Assembly (NCBI GenBank): GCA_963676095.1
Contig: OY781040.1
Coordinates: 1,674,001-1,738,000 of the forward strand
Length of the DNA stretch: 64,000 nucleotides
DNA from: G963676095 sp963676095
GTDB lineage: Bacteria > Bacteroidota > Bacteroidia > Bacteroidales > Prolixibacteraceae
Direction: 5' to 3'
Within the stretch, counting starts at the first letter, position 1; the number at the start of each line of letters is the position of its first letter. Positions 62,591 to 64,000 of the stretch are shown here, piece by piece. The notes beneath the pieces are model-generated. The model made no database searches, was not told the DNA's origin, and saw only the letters and a program-made list of their open reading frames with translations. Made by a program: the position numbers and the translations under genes.

Positions 62591-63643
62591 TTACTTCCCA
62601 TCTTCCATATTCCGGTTTGAAATGTATTGCCGCCACTTTTCGATCACCTCGGCCATATCCGAAGGAAGTTCCGAATCGAACATCATCTCTTCCCCTGTAA
62701 CAGGATGTGTAAATCCAAGTATTTTAGCATGTAATGCCTGCCGGGGAAGGATCCGGAAACAGTTCTGCACGAACTGACGGTATTTTGAGAAAGTAGTACC
62801 CCAAAGGACCTGGTCACCACCATAAGTATCATCATTAAAAAGAGGATGACCGATATGGCGCATGTGTACCCTGATCTGGTGGGTCCTGCCTGTCTCCAGT
62901 CTGCATTCAACAAGACTGACATATCCAAGTTCTTCCAATACTTTATAATGGGTTACAGCATGTTTTCCCAGGTCTTCGTCTTCATAAACCGTAAAGATCT
63001 GACGATTTTTCTGACTTCTTCCAATATTGCCGACAATGGTACCTTCAGGTTCCTTCAACCGCCCCCAGACCAAGGCAACATATTTCCGTTTGGTGGTCTT
63101 CTCGTAAAACTGGAGGGATAACCTGTTTTTTGCCTGTTCTGTTTTTGCAACAACCAGCAATCCGGATGTATTTTTATCAATCCGGTGCACAAGCCCGGGA
63201 CGGGGATCATCACTGTTATACAGGGGCAAATCTTTAAAATGCCATGCAAGACCATTCACGAGCGTACCCGTATAATTACCATGCCCAGGATGGACAACCA
63301 GCCCGGCAGGTTTATTGATCACAAGCAACTGGTCGTCTTCATAAACAATATTCAAAGGAATTTCCTCCGGGATAATCTGCAATTCCCTCCTTGGAAAATC
63401 CATCACCACAGAAACTTCATCACCTGGTTTTACCTTATAGTTCGGCTTTACAGAAATGCCGTTCACCAGGATACAACCTCCGTCTGCCGCAGCCTGTATC
63501 CTGCTCCTGGATGCATTATCGAGCCTGTTTACAAGGTACTTATCGATTCTTAGTTGCGATTGCCCCTGATCAACAGTCAGTCTGTAATGCTCATACAGGC
63601 CACTATCGTCCTGATCATCAAAAATATCGTTTTCTTCGGTCAT
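62591..63643 (-). CDS. rluD: RluD-family 23S rRNA pseudouridine synthase
   Basis: The 350-residue protein has an N-terminal S4 RNA-binding domain (RIDKYLVNRLDNASRSRIQ) and a catalytic domain with the conserved GLVHRIDKNTSGLLVVAK and EGTIVGNIG region, then RTHQIRVHMRHIGHPLFND. It makes pseudouridines in large-subunit rRNA. Its ATG overlaps the stop of the PASTA gene (ATGA), so the three genes PASTA, rluD and ddl form a tight operon, as is common in Bacteroidota. Confidence 0.93.
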   Translation of the reverse strand: MTEENDIFDDQDDSGLYEHYRLTVDQGQSQLRIDKYLVNRLDNASRSRIQAAADGGCILVNGISVKPNYKVKPGDEVSVVMDFPRRELQIIPEEIPLNIVYEDDQLLVINKPAGLVVHPGHGNYTGTLVNGLAWHFKDLPLYNSDDPRPGLVHRIDKNTSGLLVVAKTEQAKNRLSLQFYEKTTKRKYVALVWGRLKEPEGTIVGNIGRSQKNRQIFTVYEDEDLGKHAVTHYKVLEELGYVSLVECRLETGRTHQIRVHMRHIGHPLFNDDTYGGDQVLWGTTFSKYRQFVQNCFRILPRQALHAKILGFTHPVTGEEMMFDSELPSDMAEVIEKWRQYISNRNMEDGK

Positions 63644-64000
63644 TCATTTAAATTCTTAGCCGGATCTGATACTCCGGCACCCGTTTCAATACTGTTACCT
63701 GTTCCTGTTCCCGGATCAATCCCATTATTCAATTTTCCCTCGTCAACAGTCATCCATAAATCGATCGACGTTCCCTGGTCGACTTCTTCAGACGATACGT
63801 CCGGATGTTGCTGCCAAACCCTGGCATTCAGAGAATCGCCCAGGCTTTGAACAGATTCATCGTAAATTACTGACCCCATCGTAAGGACAAGGGACGCAAT
63901 TTCATTCTCAGCCTGATCCAGGGTAACCCCAATGAGATTCGGAACGACTGTCTTTTCCCCGGAACCAGATTTCCCGACAAGCAGGTCAACCTCAGAACCT
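63640..64000 (-). CDS. PASTA-domain protein, C-terminal part (cut by window edge)
   Basis: The gene runs off the right edge; 120 codons of its 3' end are seen, from GSEVDLLVGKSG to VSDPAKNLNE. The stretch VVPNLIGVTLDQAENEIAS is a PASTA domain and a WQQHPDVSSEEVDQGTSIDLW segment follows. PASTA proteins in this genomic place are usually membrane proteins linked to the cell wall. The N-terminus is not in the window, so anchor and domain number are unknown. Confidence 0.88.
   Translation of the reverse strand, partial: GSEVDLLVGKSGSGEKTVVPNLIGVTLDQAENEIASLVLTMGSVIYDESVQSLGDSLNARVWQQHPDVSSEEVDQGTSIDLWMTVDEGKLNNGIDPGTGTGNSIETGAGVSDPAKNLNE

Noticed and set aside
1..64000. CRISPR arrays, tRNA and rRNA genes
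   Set aside because: I saw no array of regular spaced repeats and no cloverleaf or rRNA sequence; the short tandem repeats lack unique spacers.

Overview
The window looks like a chromosomal segment of a Bacteroidales (Bacteroidota) genome. The evidence is two SusC/SusD pairs, each preceded by an ECF sigma factor and a FecR-type anti-sigma factor, many lipoprotein and secreted glycoside hydrolases, A-rich ribosome-binding regions instead of strong Shine-Dalgarno sites, and NVEALA-type peptide genes with BF3164-like propeller lipoproteins. I cannot name the species from the sequence.

Layout. (1) 1-453: a low-complexity intergenic mosaic that recurs inverted at about 59.4-59.7 kb. (2) 454-15252, minus strand: a six-gene operon, GH78 rhamnosidase, GH43-like propeller enzyme, two GH2 enzymes, GH106 rhamnosidase and a SASA-type acetylesterase. 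(3) 15664-17280: a lone plus-strand sulfatase. (4) 17172-24770: an AT-rich, rearranged region with two cassettes, each holding a small Cys-rich NVEALA-like peptide, a 6-bladed propeller lipoprotein and a CxxC thioredoxin-like protein. The cassettes share conserved ends and are mixed with IS1595-type, IS4-type and O-antigen-ligase fragments. (5) 25237-32055, minus: ECF sigma, FecR, SusC, SusD. (6) 32355-37678, minus: GH78 rhamnosidase, DapA/NAL-family aldolase, SSS symporter. (7) 37990-44950, minus: pectate-lyase-like PL1, a beta-helix plus DUF6298 protein, an exported xylose-isomerase-like barrel and a DUF3826 protein. (8) 45132-52697, minus: a second ECF sigma, FecR, SusC, SusD set. (9) 53118-59010, minus: DeoR regulator, FGGY kinase, FucI-like isomerase and a split transketolase. 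(10) 59811-64000, minus: housekeeping genes dnaB, ddl, rluD and a PASTA-domain gene cut by the window edge.

How the genes fit together. Three alpha-L-rhamnosidases (two GH78, one GH106), a pectate-lyase-like enzyme, GH2 enzymes and an acetylesterase point to a rhamnose-rich pectic glycan such as rhamnogalacturonan I or II. Oligosaccharides would enter through two SusCD pairs, each under its own ECF/FecR switch. The isomerase, kinase and split transketolase set matches the published logic of D-apiose catabolism (apiose to apulose to apulose-4-phosphate, then transketolase). The DapA/NAL-type aldolase with a symporter would suit a 2-keto-3-deoxy sugar acid. Apiose, Kdo and Dha are all RG-II sugars, so RG-II is an attractive but unproven substrate. 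A recurring 14-bp palindrome, TGRWAACGTTWWCA, precedes several of these operons and looks like the operator of a LacI-type regulator not encoded here.

The most unusual part is the 17-24.8 kb region. Two divergent peptide/propeller/thioredoxin modules sit between nearly identical flanks, which suggests module exchange or duplication by recombination.
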